From Muribaculaceae bacterium (GTDB lineage Bacteria; Bacteroidota; Bacteroidia; Bacteroidales; Muribaculaceae), in contig JAFSPZ010000028.1 in NCBI GenBank assembly GCA_017451225.1, forward strand, positions 111,320 through 175,319: DNA of 64,000 bases, in the 5' to 3' direction. Shown piece by piece: positions 54,896-63,596 of the stretch. Below the pieces are notes generated by a model. That model was not told where the DNA came from. It saw nothing but the letters and a program-made list of their open reading frames with translations, and ran no database searches. Position numbers and translations under genes: made by a program. The first letter of the stretch is position 1. Each line of letters starts with the position of its first letter.

Positions 54896-56686
54896 ATGGC
54901 TCAAGACTTATCACAAGATCAATCGGAGATAAAGAGTGAACAACATTATGGATTGGCCGCACACAGTTACGTACAGGTGCAATGCTGTTCTGGAAAAGGC
55001 TGCAGACGCAACGACAGTGAACGCATAGTCAATCTTTTCAAGGTCATGCTGCACGCCCATGGCATCGACGATATGGTTGATGTGGTAACATCGGGATGTT
55101 TTGGATTCTGCGCTAAAGGTCCAATTGTCCGCATTCTTCCTGACAACATTACCTATACCCACGTCAAGCCAGAGGATGTGAACGTGATTGTTGAAAAACA
55201 CGTTGTACGTGGTGAACTTGTTGAAGAGTTGAGATATGTGGGTGCTGCAGTTCATCACATTGAGGAGGAATCAAAACAGTGGAGCTCTTTTAAGCAACCT
55301 GTGTCGCTTGACTCTATGCTCAACCACTATATTTACGAAATTGGTGGAAAGCCGTTTCTTAATGTGTTGTCCTATGCTATCGATTCTGAGAAATGTCGTG
55401 GTTGCACCGCTTGCAAGCGCAACTGCCCTGTGAATGCGATTGAAGGAGTTGTGAAACAACCTCACACCATTAATCCATACAAATGTACATGCTGCGGCAA
55501 GTGTAAATCTAAATGTAAGTTTGGAGCCATTGACGGACCTATTGGCGTGCTTGACGAGCGCAATTCTGTCAATGATGTGCTAGCCGATATCAAGAACACC
55601 GATAAACTTGTTATTGCTCAAACAGCTCCTGCCGTGCGTTTTGCTCTTGGTGAGGAGTTTGGCTTAGCACCAGGCACAGTGGTTACTGGCAAAATGATTA
55701 CGGCTTTGCGGCAACTTGGTTTTGACTATGTGTTTGATACCAACTTTGGTGCCGACTTCACCATTATGGAGGAAAGTGCCGAACTCATTGATCGACTCAA
55801 GCGCCACATGGCTGGCGATGAAAATGTGAAACTCCCCATGACGACATCATGTTGCCCTGCATGGGTCAATTTCTTTGAGAATGATTACCCCGACCTGCGT
55901 GAATACCCATCTACTTGCAAATCACCTGCACAGATGTTCGGTACTTTAGCCAAATCTTATTGGGCTGAGAAAATCGGAATTCCTAGGGAGAATATATCAG
56001 TGATTTCTGTCATGCCATGTGTTGCAAAGAAATATGAATGTGCACGTGATGAATTTATATATGATGGTATCCCTGATGTGGATTGCAGTATCACAACACT
56101 TGAATTAGCCGAGATGATTAGAAATCATGATATTGATTTCGTGAACTTGCCCGATGGCTATTTTGATTTACCATTAGGTGATGCAACAGGTGCAGGAACC
56201 ATATTTGGCACAACAGGAGGTGTAACTGAAGCTGTTTTGCGCACTGCTTACGAGCATTTTACTGGAAAAGAACTGCCACAGCTAGAGTTTACTCAAGTGC
56301 GTGGCATGGATGGCATCAGAGAGGCTATAATTGACATGGATGGCTTTGAGCTCAAAGTGTGCGTTGTGCATACATTAAATAATGCACGAATTATAATGGA
56401 CAAACTGCGTGCTGGTGAACTAGACTACCATCTAATTGAGGTTATGTCATGTCCGGGTGGATGCATTGGAGGAACAGGCCAGCCCTATCATTATGGAAAC
56501 ATTGAGGTGCTTGAGGCTCGCCAGCGAGCAATGTATGCCACCGATGTCACAAAGATTGTTCGTAAAAGTCATGATAGCCCTGCCGTAAAACAGGTATATA
56601 AAGATTTTCTTGGCAAACCGCTAGGGAAGAAAGCACACAAATTGCTCCACACACATTTCCGCGACAAATCTATACTATCAGATTAA
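54896..56686 (+). CDS. [FeFe] hydrogenase with N-terminal thioredoxin-like [2Fe-2S] domain
   Basis: The 596-residue protein reduces protons or oxidises H2 with a di-iron H-cluster. In order: a thioredoxin-like ferredoxin domain (Cys31, Cys36, Cys68, Cys72); two [4Fe-4S] motifs, CRGCTACKRNCP near 167 and CTCCGKCKSKC near 197; then the H-cluster motifs TSCCPAW near 315, MPCVAKKYE near 372 and MSCPGGCIGGTGQPY near 517. The last normally reads GGGQP, so a Thr replaces the middle Gly. No NuoF-like NADH subunit is adjacent. The maturation genes hydEGF lie directly downstream in convergent orientation. Confidence 0.92.
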   Translation: MAQDLSQDQSEIKSEQHYGLAAHSYVQVQCCSGKGCRRNDSERIVNLFKVMLHAHGIDDMVDVVTSGCFGFCAKGPIVRILPDNITYTHVKPEDVNVIVEKHVVRGELVEELRYVGAAVHHIEEESKQWSSFKQPVSLDSMLNHYIYEIGGKPFLNVLSYAIDSEKCRGCTACKRNCPVNAIEGVVKQPHTINPYKCTCCGKCKSKCKFGAIDGPIGVLDERNSVNDVLADIKNTDKLVIAQTAPAVRFALGEEFGLAPGTVVTGKMITALRQLGFDYVFDTNFGADFTIMEESAELIDRLKRHMAGDENVKLPMTTSCCPAWVNFFENDYPDLREYPSTCKSPAQMFGTLAKSYWAEKIGIPRENISVISVMPCVAKKYECARDEFIYDGIPDVDCSITTLELAEMIRNHDIDFVNLPDGYFDLPLGDATGAGTIFGTTGGVTEAVLRTAYEHFTGKELPQLEFTQVRGMDGIREAIIDMDGFELKVCVVHTLNNARIIMDKLRAGELDYHLIEVMSCPGGCIGGTGQPYHYGNIEVLEARQRAMYATDVTKIVRKSHDSPAVKQVYKDFLGKPLGKKAHKLLHTHFRDKSILSD

Positions 56687-56690
56687 ATAA

Positions 56691-56720
56691 AAAAGTAACC
56701 AAATTTCTTTGGTTACTTTT
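56691..56720. terminator. Bidirectional terminator between the hydrogenase gene and hydF
   Basis: A perfect 13-bp stem, AAAAGTAACCAAA (56691-56703) with TTTGGTTACTTTT (56708-56720), around a TTTC loop. Confidence 0.92.
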
Positions 56721-56736
56721 ATTTTGTATGTCAATG

Positions 56737-57924
56737 TCATGGTAGCGACACTTTTTTAAGAATTCCTTGCACGTGAGCAATGGCGAGACCATAATTAGTG
56801 ATTGGCACACCTTGTTCCCGTGCTCTAATGATACGAGAGAGCATCAGACGACGATTGAACATGCATGCTCCACAATGAATTATTAAATCATACTTTTTCA
56901 AGTCGGCTGGATAGTCCTTTCCGGCATGTATGTCAAAGGTGATGGTTTCGCCATAACGCTTGCGTAGCATACGCGGTATCTTCTCACGACCTATGTCTTC
57001 GCTCATGGGAGCATGCGTGCAAGCCTCGGCAATGAGCACATGTGATTGTGGCGTCAATCTGTCAATGGCACGAGCACCTTCAATAAGAACATCGATGTTA
57101 CCTTTGGATGCAGCCATGAGTACAGAAAATGAGGTTAAAAGACTCTTATCTGGTTTCTTCTCATAAACCTGAGCAAATACTTGTGAATCGGTGATGATTA
57201 GCGAAGGTGGCTTTTTCATCGCATTGATGCTTTGTTCAAGAGTATCAACATCACAACAAGAAATAATACAACTTTTGTCTAGTAGGTCACGGATGGTCTG
57301 TACCTGTGGCAATATAAGACGCCCTTTTGGTGCTTGAGGGTCTTGGGGCATTACTAGTAGCACAGAATCACCGGCTTTGGCAAGTCCAGCTGTAAGACTT
57401 GTCTCCTCGATATCTGCTGTTACTTGAACAAGAGCCTTGCGAAGATCCTCCATTCCATCCCCTTTTAATGAACTAACCACAACAGGAGTTTGCCCTAACT
57501 CATCATGAATCAGAGCAATCGTTTTGTTTTTTGAATCTATAGCATCACTTTTATTAAGAACTATAACCGTTGGGATCTCAAGTCGTCGCAACTCATCTAA
57601 CCAAATCTTCTCAAGAGTCAGATCTTTGGCTTGATCCAAGACGAGCAAAGCCATGTCGGTCTGGTCGAGAACCTTATGAGTGCGTTCATTGCGCAGCTCT
57701 CCAACACTCCCAACATCGTCAAAGCCTGCTGTGTCAATAAGCAAGCAAGGTCCTAGTGGCAGTATCTCCATAGCTCGGTTCACAGGGTCAGATGTCGTGC
57801 CAGCTTCAGGCGAAACAATTGCGACTTGCTGCCCCGTTAACGCATTGAGCAACGAGGATTTACCCACATTGCGTCGACCAAAAATTGCGATATGCCTTCT
57901 TAAAGATTGCGGTGCTTCATTCAT
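56737..57924 (-). CDS. hydF: [FeFe] hydrogenase maturation GTPase HydF
   Basis: HydF is the scaffold on which the di-iron subcluster is built and passed to the hydrogenase. The 395 residues hold an N-terminal GTPase domain (GRRNVGKSS at 16-24, DTAGFDD, NKSD), a dimerisation domain, and a C-terminal cluster domain with CTH near residue 305 and HCGAC near 353, the expected [4Fe-4S] ligand set. It is third in the hydE-hydG-hydF operon. Confidence 0.96.
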   Translation of the reverse strand: MNEAPQSLRRHIAIFGRRNVGKSSLLNALTGQQVAIVSPEAGTTSDPVNRAMEILPLGPCLLIDTAGFDDVGSVGELRNERTHKVLDQTDMALLVLDQAKDLTLEKIWLDELRRLEIPTVIVLNKSDAIDSKNKTIALIHDELGQTPVVVSSLKGDGMEDLRKALVQVTADIEETSLTAGLAKAGDSVLLVMPQDPQAPKGRLILPQVQTIRDLLDKSCIISCCDVDTLEQSINAMKKPPSLIITDSQVFAQVYEKKPDKSLLTSFSVLMAASKGNIDVLIEGARAIDRLTPQSHVLIAEACTHAPMSEDIGREKIPRMLRKRYGETITFDIHAGKDYPADLKKYDLIIHCGACMFNRRLMLSRIIRAREQGVPITNYGLAIAHVQGILKKVSLP

Positions 57925-57965
57925 TATAGCATAGTTCCTATCTATTGTTAAAAAGAAATATTTAT

Positions 57966-59381
57966 TTAGAACCTGAAATCACGTTCTCCATTGGCAATAT
58001 CAATCAAGCGGCGATTAGCAAGATCACGAATGCGGTCATCAGGAAGTTTTTCTAATTCACGGCGTATCAAGGCTTCACCTTTTATACGAGTGGCTGGACT
58101 TGCATAATCCTCAAGATACTCCTTAAGGGTTATCATTGCATTTGGAGTGCAGCAGTAGCTAATCTTGCCGCGTTTTACAAGAGACATGAAACGATCACCA
58201 GTGCGTCCCTCACGATAACAAGCGGTACAGAAGCTGGGTAGATAATTGATGTCTAATAACCAGGATATAACTTCGTCAAGACTGCGCTGATCGCTTACAT
58301 CAAACTGTGCCGTGTCATCATGACGCTCTTCGGTTGTATAGCCACCCACACTGGTGCGAGAACCGCCACTAATCTGTGATATGCCCAAATCAAGCACTTT
58401 CTCCCTGACTTTCTGCGACTCACGAGTGGAAATAATCATACCTGTATATGGTGCTGCTAGACGTATGATTGCAACAATCTTGCAGAAGATATCATCGGGT
58501 AATGTGTCAGGGAACTGGTCAAGTGAGATATCATCGGCGGGACATATGCGTGGCACACTGATGGTGTGAGGCCCTACGCCCATGCGTGCCTCAAGATGCT
58601 CGGCATGCATTAGCAGTCCCACGAGGTCATAGCGATAGGTTGTTAGACCATAAAGAACGCCTATGCCCACGTCATCAACACCACCTTCCATAGCACGATC
58701 CATGGCTTCGGTATGATAGCAGTAGTCACTCTTGGGGCCAGTAGGATGCAGTTTTTCATAATTCTCCTTGTTATAGGTCTCCTGGAAAAGAATATAGGTG
58801 CCTATGCCGGCTTCTTTTAGTTTGTGGTAATTCTCTACAGTGGTAGCTGCAATATTCACATTCACACGGCGTATAGCTCCATTGCCCACCTTTGTGTCAT
58901 AAATTATCTTTATTGACTCAAGTATATACTCAATTGGGTTCATCTTTGGATGCTCACCTGCTTCAAGAGCAAGACGTTTATGTCCCATTTGCTGCAAGGC
59001 AATAACCTCTTGGCGAATCTCATCTTGTGACAACTTCTTGCGAGGTATGGTACGATTCTTGCCATGGTAGGGACAATACACACATCCATTCACACAATAA
59101 TTTGACAGATATAGGGGGGCAAATAGCACTATGCGATTACCGTAAAGTTTTTGCTTCACTTCACGTGCTAGGTTTTCAAAGCGTTCCACAAGGTCAGGCT
59201 GGTCACACTCCAGTAGCACTGCTGCTTCGCGATGGGATAGCCCCTTACAAGTTGAGGCTTTGTTTATTATATCTTCTATAAGAGCGCGGTTGCTGCGATT
59301 TTTAGCGGCATATTCCAGCGTCTCCATGATTTCGCCGTGGTCGATAAACTCCTCGGCATGAGCTGATTTTGGGTTATACAT
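57966..59381 (-). CDS. hydG: [FeFe] hydrogenase maturation radical SAM tyrosine lyase HydG
   Basis: HydG cleaves tyrosine to supply the CO and CN ligands of the H-cluster. The 471-residue enzyme has the radical SAM motif CVNGCVYC (Cys96, 100, 103) and the C-terminal auxiliary-cluster motif CTACYREGRTGDRFM...CC, which separates HydG from the thiazole enzyme ThiH. It starts 15 nt after hydE. Confidence 0.97.
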   Translation of the reverse strand: MYNPKSAHAEEFIDHGEIMETLEYAAKNRSNRALIEDIINKASTCKGLSHREAAVLLECDQPDLVERFENLAREVKQKLYGNRIVLFAPLYLSNYCVNGCVYCPYHGKNRTIPRKKLSQDEIRQEVIALQQMGHKRLALEAGEHPKMNPIEYILESIKIIYDTKVGNGAIRRVNVNIAATTVENYHKLKEAGIGTYILFQETYNKENYEKLHPTGPKSDYCYHTEAMDRAMEGGVDDVGIGVLYGLTTYRYDLVGLLMHAEHLEARMGVGPHTISVPRICPADDISLDQFPDTLPDDIFCKIVAIIRLAAPYTGMIISTRESQKVREKVLDLGISQISGGSRTSVGGYTTEERHDDTAQFDVSDQRSLDEVISWLLDINYLPSFCTACYREGRTGDRFMSLVKRGKISYCCTPNAMITLKEYLEDYASPATRIKGEALIRRELEKLPDDRIRDLANRRLIDIANGERDFRF

Positions 59382-59396
59382 ATATTAGTTATTAGT

Positions 59397-60452
59397 TTAT
59401 AGTTTTCTTTTAATAGTTGGTTTGAAATCGCCTCTAGACCAATTGATGTGGTAACCAATTGAAGCAAGTTGAGCTTCCAATTGCGCAATACCCTCAGCTG
59501 CCTCGGCATTAATATGGGATTTTCCATCGTAAAGGGCATAATTATCGCGATATTCAGTAGGGGAGAGGTTGGGCATAACCACATTGGATCCTGCTTTAAT
59601 ACCCATAATCCTGCCTTTCGGGGTGATGCTGTTAAGCGCCGTAGTGCTTGGTATCAAAGCATTGGGAAACATCAAGCGGAAAATGCTATAAAGACGACAA
59701 GTTAGCTCTGCGCTTCCAACGTGATGGGATGCAAATGGAGTATCATGCTGCGGAATAAATGGCCCCAAACCAATCATTTCAGGCTTAAAATGTTCGATGA
59801 ATTCAATGTCTTCAACAATATTATCGAGCGATTGGCAAGGGCTACCCACCATGATACCTGTTCCAACTTGATAGCCCAGCTCTTTGAGCCACGACAAGCA
59901 TTGTATTCGATTATTTAGCGACATCTCAGTAGGGTGAAGTTTGCCGTAATGCTCTGCGTTATGCGTCTCGTGGCGAAGAAGGTAGCGATCAGCACCAGCT
60001 TTGCGCATAGCTTTATATACATCTCTTGGCCACTCGCCAAGAGATAGGGTTATTGCGCAGTCGCTCCAGCGTTTTCTGATTTCACCTATAAGATCTATTA
60101 TCCACGGTGCCTTTTCACGAGACAGCTCTCCTCCCTGAAGAACAAAAGTTCTGAACCCTAGTTCATATCCCCGCTTGCAACTTTGAAGAACTTGTTCAGT
60201 TGTCAGGACATATCGCTCAACATTGCTGTTGCTCTTCCTTATACCACAGTAATAACAGTCATTTCTACACACATTGGTGAGTTCAACTAGACCTCTTACA
60301 AAAATGCCATGGCCAAAGTGTTCTATAGCAACATTTTGAGCCTGTTCATGCAAGTAGGTGACAACACTCTCGTCATCACACTCAAGCAGTGCTTTATAGT
60401 TTCTGCTCTCTAAGTGCTGCTCATCCCTTAGTATGTCGACAAGTTCTTTCAT
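59397..60452 (-). CDS. hydE: [FeFe] hydrogenase maturation radical SAM protein HydE
   Basis: HydE acts on the HydG product in assembling the di-iron site. With the ATG at 60452 it has 351 residues; a TTG three codons upstream is less likely. The radical SAM motif is CRNDCYYCG (Cys62, 66, 69), then LQGGELSREKAPWI, LRHETHNAEHYGKLHP and GTGIMVGSPCQS. A -7 element ends about 14 nt before the ATG, so the leader is very short. It heads the hydE-hydG-hydF operon. Confidence 0.95.
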   Translation of the reverse strand: MKELVDILRDEQHLESRNYKALLECDDESVVTYLHEQAQNVAIEHFGHGIFVRGLVELTNVCRNDCYYCGIRKSNSNVERYVLTTEQVLQSCKRGYELGFRTFVLQGGELSREKAPWIIDLIGEIRKRWSDCAITLSLGEWPRDVYKAMRKAGADRYLLRHETHNAEHYGKLHPTEMSLNNRIQCLSWLKELGYQVGTGIMVGSPCQSLDNIVEDIEFIEHFKPEMIGLGPFIPQHDTPFASHHVGSAELTCRLYSIFRLMFPNALIPSTTALNSITPKGRIMGIKAGSNVVMPNLSPTEYRDNYALYDGKSHINAEAAEGIAQLEAQLASIGYHINWSRGDFKPTIKRKL

Positions 60453-60465
60453 ACTTTGCAATCTG

Positions 60466-60473
60466 CAAAATTA
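60466..60473 (-). promoter_or_regulatory. -7 element of the hydEGF operon
   Basis: The minus strand reads TAATTTTG, 13 nt before the hydE ATG. Confidence 0.6.
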
Positions 60474-60544
60474 TAAAAAAGCAACTTATATGACAAATAT
60501 AAATTGATTTTCTTTTCAATATTTTTTGTTAATAGAATAAATTG

Positions 60545-60552
60545 TAATTTTG
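60545..60552 (+). promoter_or_regulatory. -7 element of the UDG-family gene
   Basis: TAATTTTG ends only 4 nt before the ATG at 60557, which puts the likely start of transcription at or next to the start codon. Confidence 0.6.
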
Positions 60553-60556
60553 CACT

Positions 60557-61159
60557 ATGAAACAAAATTTGAACAACGAAATTAAGGTAGAGCATCATCC
60601 CTTTGATCCTTTCATTCCTGAAGAAGCCATACTTCTCATGCTTGGTACCTTCCCCCCAAAACCAGAAAGATGGTCAATGGAGTTTTATTATCCCAACCGG
60701 ATAAATGACATGTGGAGAATCGTGGGATTAATATTCTACGGAGACAAGAATCACTTTTGGATTGAGAAAGAGAAACGCTTTGATTTACCTCTACTTAAAA
60801 CCTTTCTCACAGAGCACAAAATAGCTCTTTATGATACAGCTAGACGTGTACGCCGTCTCAAAGACAATGCAAGTGACAAGTTTCTTGACATAGTGGAGAC
60901 CATTGACTTAAATATTTTTTTCAAAAAATGCCCCACAATCAGCGCTGTTGTTACCGCTGGCGAAAAAGCTACAGGAGTAATAGCACAGAAGGCTGGGGTA
61001 GAGGTGCCCAGAATGGGAGAAGTGGTTCCTTGCAACTATAATGGACACAGCTTCGACCTCTATCGCATGCCCTCATCATCGAGAGCCTATCCTCTATCGC
61101 TCGAAAAAAAGGCCGATGCCTATCGTGCTATGTTCTTGCACTTGGGTTATGAAGTGTGA
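60557..61159 (+). CDS. Uracil-DNA glycosylase superfamily protein
   Basis: The 200-residue protein has the superfamily's N-terminal pattern LMLGTFPPKPERWSMEFYYPNRINDMWRIVG, a later AVVTAGEKATG beta-strand, and the C-terminal loop RMPSSSRAYPLSL in place of the usual leucine loop. It probably excises uracil or other damaged bases, but the pattern is not that of classical Ung, so the exact specificity is open. Its mRNA looks leaderless. Confidence 0.75.
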   Translation: MKQNLNNEIKVEHHPFDPFIPEEAILLMLGTFPPKPERWSMEFYYPNRINDMWRIVGLIFYGDKNHFWIEKEKRFDLPLLKTFLTEHKIALYDTARRVRRLKDNASDKFLDIVETIDLNIFFKKCPTISAVVTAGEKATGVIAQKAGVEVPRMGEVVPCNYNGHSFDLYRMPSSSRAYPLSLEKKADAYRAMFLHLGYEV

Positions 61160-61170
61160 CTTTTTATTTG

Positions 61171-61178
61171 TAACTTTG
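61171..61178 (+). promoter_or_regulatory. -7 element of the dedA-rpe genes
   Basis: TAACTTTG lies 25 nt before the ATG at 61204. Confidence 0.6.
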
Positions 61179-61203
61179 CACTTTCAATAATAATTATTAC
61201 AGA

Positions 61204-61998
61204 ATGAACCGCAACAAAACTATATTGTTACTACTTTTTCTTGTCGCTTTTGTCTTGGTGAGTGATGTGTGTTTCGCTCAAGACACTGCACAAGTGGCTG
61301 CGGCCGAACCGTCATGGGGCGAGAAACTATATTTTTGGTTTAAGGACCACATGAACTACTGGACTATTATAGTCCTCATGGCTATTGAAAGCTCTATTAT
61401 CCCTCTGCCAAGCGAGGTTGTAGTGCCGCCTGCTGCTTATTTCTCTTTGCAAGCTAACTCCAGCTTGGACTTTTGTGTTGTAATATTGGCGGCCACAGTT
61501 GGTGCTTATCTTGGTTCAGCTATAAATTATGGCTTGTCCATGATCATCGGGCGACCCATTATCTATGCTTTTGCCGATAGCAAAGTAGGGCATTTCCTCA
61601 GGTTGTCCAAGGAGAAAATGGAGAAAGCCGAACAGTATTTCCAAAAGAAAGGCTCTATTTCTATCTTTTTCGGACGTCTGCTCCCCGCAGTTCGACATCT
61701 AATTTCAATTCCTGCTGGACTCTCGCGCATGAACTTCGGAACATTCAGCTTCTATACCATTTTAGGTGCTGGTATATGGAATGTGGTCTTGGCAAGCTTG
61801 GGATATCTGCTCTATCGTGTAGTGCCCGACGACAGCCAGTTCTTCGCACAACTTGAACATTACAACCATTACCTGAAAATCGCAGGCTTCACCCTCCTGG
61901 GATTAGTCATAATCTATATCATCTATAAGGTGATGAAGAATAAAAAGAAAAACAAGGCTAAAAATCCTATGCCCAGCGAAGAAAATACTGATAACTAA
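61204..61998 (+). CDS. DedA family membrane protein
   Basis: DedA proteins are inner-membrane proteins proposed to move lipids such as undecaprenyl phosphate. The 264-residue protein has an N-terminal signal-like segment, then the family core: MAIESSIIPLPSEVVVPPAAYF, GAYLGSAINYGLSMIIGRP, and the signature FFGRLLPAVRHLISIPAGLSRM with its arginines. The tail is a Lys-rich segment. rpe follows after 19 nt. Confidence 0.9.
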   Translation: MNRNKTILLLLFLVAFVLVSDVCFAQDTAQVAAAEPSWGEKLYFWFKDHMNYWTIIVLMAIESSIIPLPSEVVVPPAAYFSLQANSSLDFCVVILAATVGAYLGSAINYGLSMIIGRPIIYAFADSKVGHFLRLSKEKMEKAEQYFQKKGSISIFFGRLLPAVRHLISIPAGLSRMNFGTFSFYTILGAGIWNVVLASLGYLLYRVVPDDSQFFAQLEHYNHYLKIAGFTLLGLVIIYIIYKVMKNKKKNKAKNPMPSEENTDN

Positions 61999-62017
61999 GT
62001 ACTAAAAACTAACAACT

Positions 62018-62662
62018 ATGATAGTATCACCTTCACTTCTAAGTGCCGACTTTGGAAACTTGGCACATGATCTTGAAATGATAAACCAGAGCAAGGCACA
62101 GATGCTTCATCTTGATGTGATGGACGGTGTCTTTGTGCCAAATATCTCTTTTGGTTTCCCAGTGATAAAATATGTACAGCAGTTGTGCACTAAACCTCTT
62201 GATGTGCATCTCATGATTGTGGAGCCGCAAAAGTTTGTCAATCAAGTACGAGACTGTGGCGCCGAAATAATGAATGTACACCTCGAGGCTTGCAACCATC
62301 TCGATAGGGTAGTGCAGCAAATTCACGATGCCGGCATGAAAGCAGGTGTTACAATCAATCCTGCTACACCAGTGTGCCTCCTGAGAGACATTGTCCAACA
62401 ACTCGATTTGGTTCTGCTCATGTCAGTAAACCCAGGTTTTGGCGGACAAAAGTTTATACCTAATACTCTTAACAAAGTTCACGAGCTCAAGGAACTGCTT
62501 AAAGAGAAAGGCTCTAAAGCTGTTATTGAAATCGATGGCGGTGTTAACGATGTGACAGGCTCTCAACTTGCTAAGGCTGGCGCTGATGTACTTGTCGCTG
62601 GAAACTATGTATTCAAGGCCGATGATCCACTCAAAGCCATCGACACACTAGTGAATTTGTAA
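62018..62662 (+). CDS. rpe: Ribulose-phosphate 3-epimerase
   Basis: Rpe interconverts ribulose-5-phosphate and xylulose-5-phosphate in the pentose phosphate pathway. The 214-residue TIM barrel has the start IVSPSLLSADFGNLA, the metal-site region LHLDVMDGVFVPNISFG, VNPGFGGQKFIP, and the phosphate-binding EIDGGVN and AGNYVFKADDP. It probably shares a transcript with the DedA gene. Confidence 0.97.
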   Translation: MIVSPSLLSADFGNLAHDLEMINQSKAQMLHLDVMDGVFVPNISFGFPVIKYVQQLCTKPLDVHLMIVEPQKFVNQVRDCGAEIMNVHLEACNHLDRVVQQIHDAGMKAGVTINPATPVCLLRDIVQQLDLVLLMSVNPGFGGQKFIPNTLNKVHELKELLKEKGSKAVIEIDGGVNDVTGSQLAKAGADVLVAGNYVFKADDPLKAIDTLVNL

Positions 62663-62702
62663 AGTTTTTTGCAATAAATTTTCACGATAAAGAAAAAAGT
62701 GC

Positions 62703-62710
62703 TAAATTTG
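62703..62710 (+). promoter_or_regulatory. -7 element of the tRNA-Ser promoter
   Basis: TAAATTTG lies 26 nt before the tRNA 5' end, with TTTC at 62680-62683 near the -33 position. Confidence 0.6.
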
Positions 62711-62736
62711 CACCCGCAAAACAAAAAACGACCATT

Positions 62737-62823
62737 GGAAAGATGCCGGAGTGGTCGAACGGGGCGGTCTCGAAAACCGTTAACCCCTTTCGGGGTTCCA
62801 GGGTTCGAATCCCTGTCTTTCCG
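62737..62823 (+). tRNA. tRNA-Ser (anticodon CGA)
   Basis: An 87-nt class II tRNA. The acceptor GGAAAGA pairs with TCTTTCC, the anticodon loop CTCGAAA gives CGA, the long variable arm is TTAACCCCTTTCGGGGTT-like, and the T-loop is TTCGAAT. The discriminator is G and CCA is not encoded. Confidence 0.95.
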
Positions 62824-62836
62824 CAAAGTATTTAGG

Positions 62837-62862
62837 CTGGTTGAGTTTCTCAACCAGTTTTT
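62837..62862 (+). terminator. Terminator of tRNA-Ser
   Basis: CTGGTTGAG (62837-62845) pairs with CTCAACCAG (62849-62857) around a TTT loop, followed by TTTTT. The stretch 62863-63100 after it holds no gene that I can see. Confidence 0.9.
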
Positions 62863-63100
62863 GTCTGTTTTGTACTAAGCATGCTTGAAAGAGGCACAAA
62901 TAAAACTAGTTTGCATGCCATTGTTAGCCTAAATGGTTTGAATCAATATTTCACTTAAAGGGATGCACGTAGTGAATACCTGCCTTTCTTCTTATTTAGG
63001 ATACAATGCGGGTTGCAAAAGTAAATTTTAGGTTATAATCACTTTATTTCTTGGCTAAATCAAGAAAAATTAAAAAAATAGTAAAAAATAGCGCAAAAAT

Positions 63101-63131
63101 TTTGCTGGTTCAAAAAAAAACACTAATTTTG
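63101..63131 (+). promoter_or_regulatory. Full -33/-7 promoter of the tRNA-Gly/tRNA-Leu unit
   Basis: TTTG at 63101-63104 and TAATTTTG at 63124-63131 are separated by 19 nt, an exact match to the Bacteroidetes promoter form TTTG-N19-TAnnTTTG. Confidence 0.75.
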
Positions 63132-63162
63132 TACCCGCAATCAAAAATTACAGGTTGTAATT

Positions 63163-63235
63163 GCGACAGTAGCTCAGTTGGTAGAGCGCGACCTTGCCAA
63201 GGTCGAGGTCGCGGGTCCGAGTCCCGTCTTTCGCT
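63163..63235 (+). tRNA. tRNA-Gly (anticodon GCC)
   Basis: A 73-nt tRNA with anticodon GCC in the loop TTGCCAA. The acceptor GCGACAG pairs with CTTTCGC except at position 5-68, where C faces T. The D- and T-arms are regular. The discriminator is T and CCA is not encoded. Confidence 0.93.
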
Positions 63236-63245
63236 CAAATCCTTT

Positions 63246-63329
63246 GTCCAGGTGGCGGAATTGGTAGACGCGCTACTTTGAGGGGGTAGTGCCCGATTGG
63301 GCGTGTGAGTTCGAGTCTCATCTTGGACA
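63246..63329 (+). tRNA. tRNA-Leu (anticodon GAG)
   Basis: An 84-nt class II tRNA 10 nt after tRNA-Gly. The acceptor GTCCAGG pairs with CTTGGAC, the anticodon loop TTGAGGG gives GAG, the variable arm is GTGCCCGATTGGGCGTG-like, and the T-loop is TTCGAGT. The discriminator is A. Confidence 0.93.
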
Positions 63330-63335
63330 CCTATT

Positions 63336-63379
63336 GAAAGTGATAACAAGTTGCACTGCAACAAGTTATCACTTTCATT
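63336..63379 (+). terminator. Terminator of the tRNA-Gly/tRNA-Leu unit
   Basis: GAAAGTGATAAC (63336-63347) pairs with GTTATCACTTTC (63365-63376), with further TTG/CAA pairing inside. The T-run after it is short. Confidence 0.7.
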
Positions 63380-63387
63380 TCTTATTT

Positions 63388-63410
63388 TGCCCCATATTCT
63401 GCCCCATATA
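63388..63410. repeat. Short tandem repeat beyond tRNA-Leu
   Basis: The 10-mer TGCCCCATAT occurs twice in near-tandem, the first copy preceded by TT and the two separated by TC. It lies just outside the tRNA terminator. It could be a relic of an integration site, but no integrase gene is visible. Confidence 0.35.
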
Positions 63411-63596
63411 GCGTGTTTTTTATCGAATTTTATCCAACGTTCTCGGCACTCTCGCCATTATTCTATCCCATAGAGTAATCCTGTTATCATGTGTTATGAT
63501 TTGAATAAACTGATATGGTTTTGCTATAAGTTGCATTATTTTTGAAGTTTACTTTGCTGAGGCTGTTTTGTTGCAGAAACGTTTTGCAAGAATTAA

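Noticed and set aside
63110-63364. An 84-residue minus-strand frame across the tRNA genes
   Set aside because: It is read through tRNA-Gly and tRNA-Leu on the wrong strand and has no independent support.
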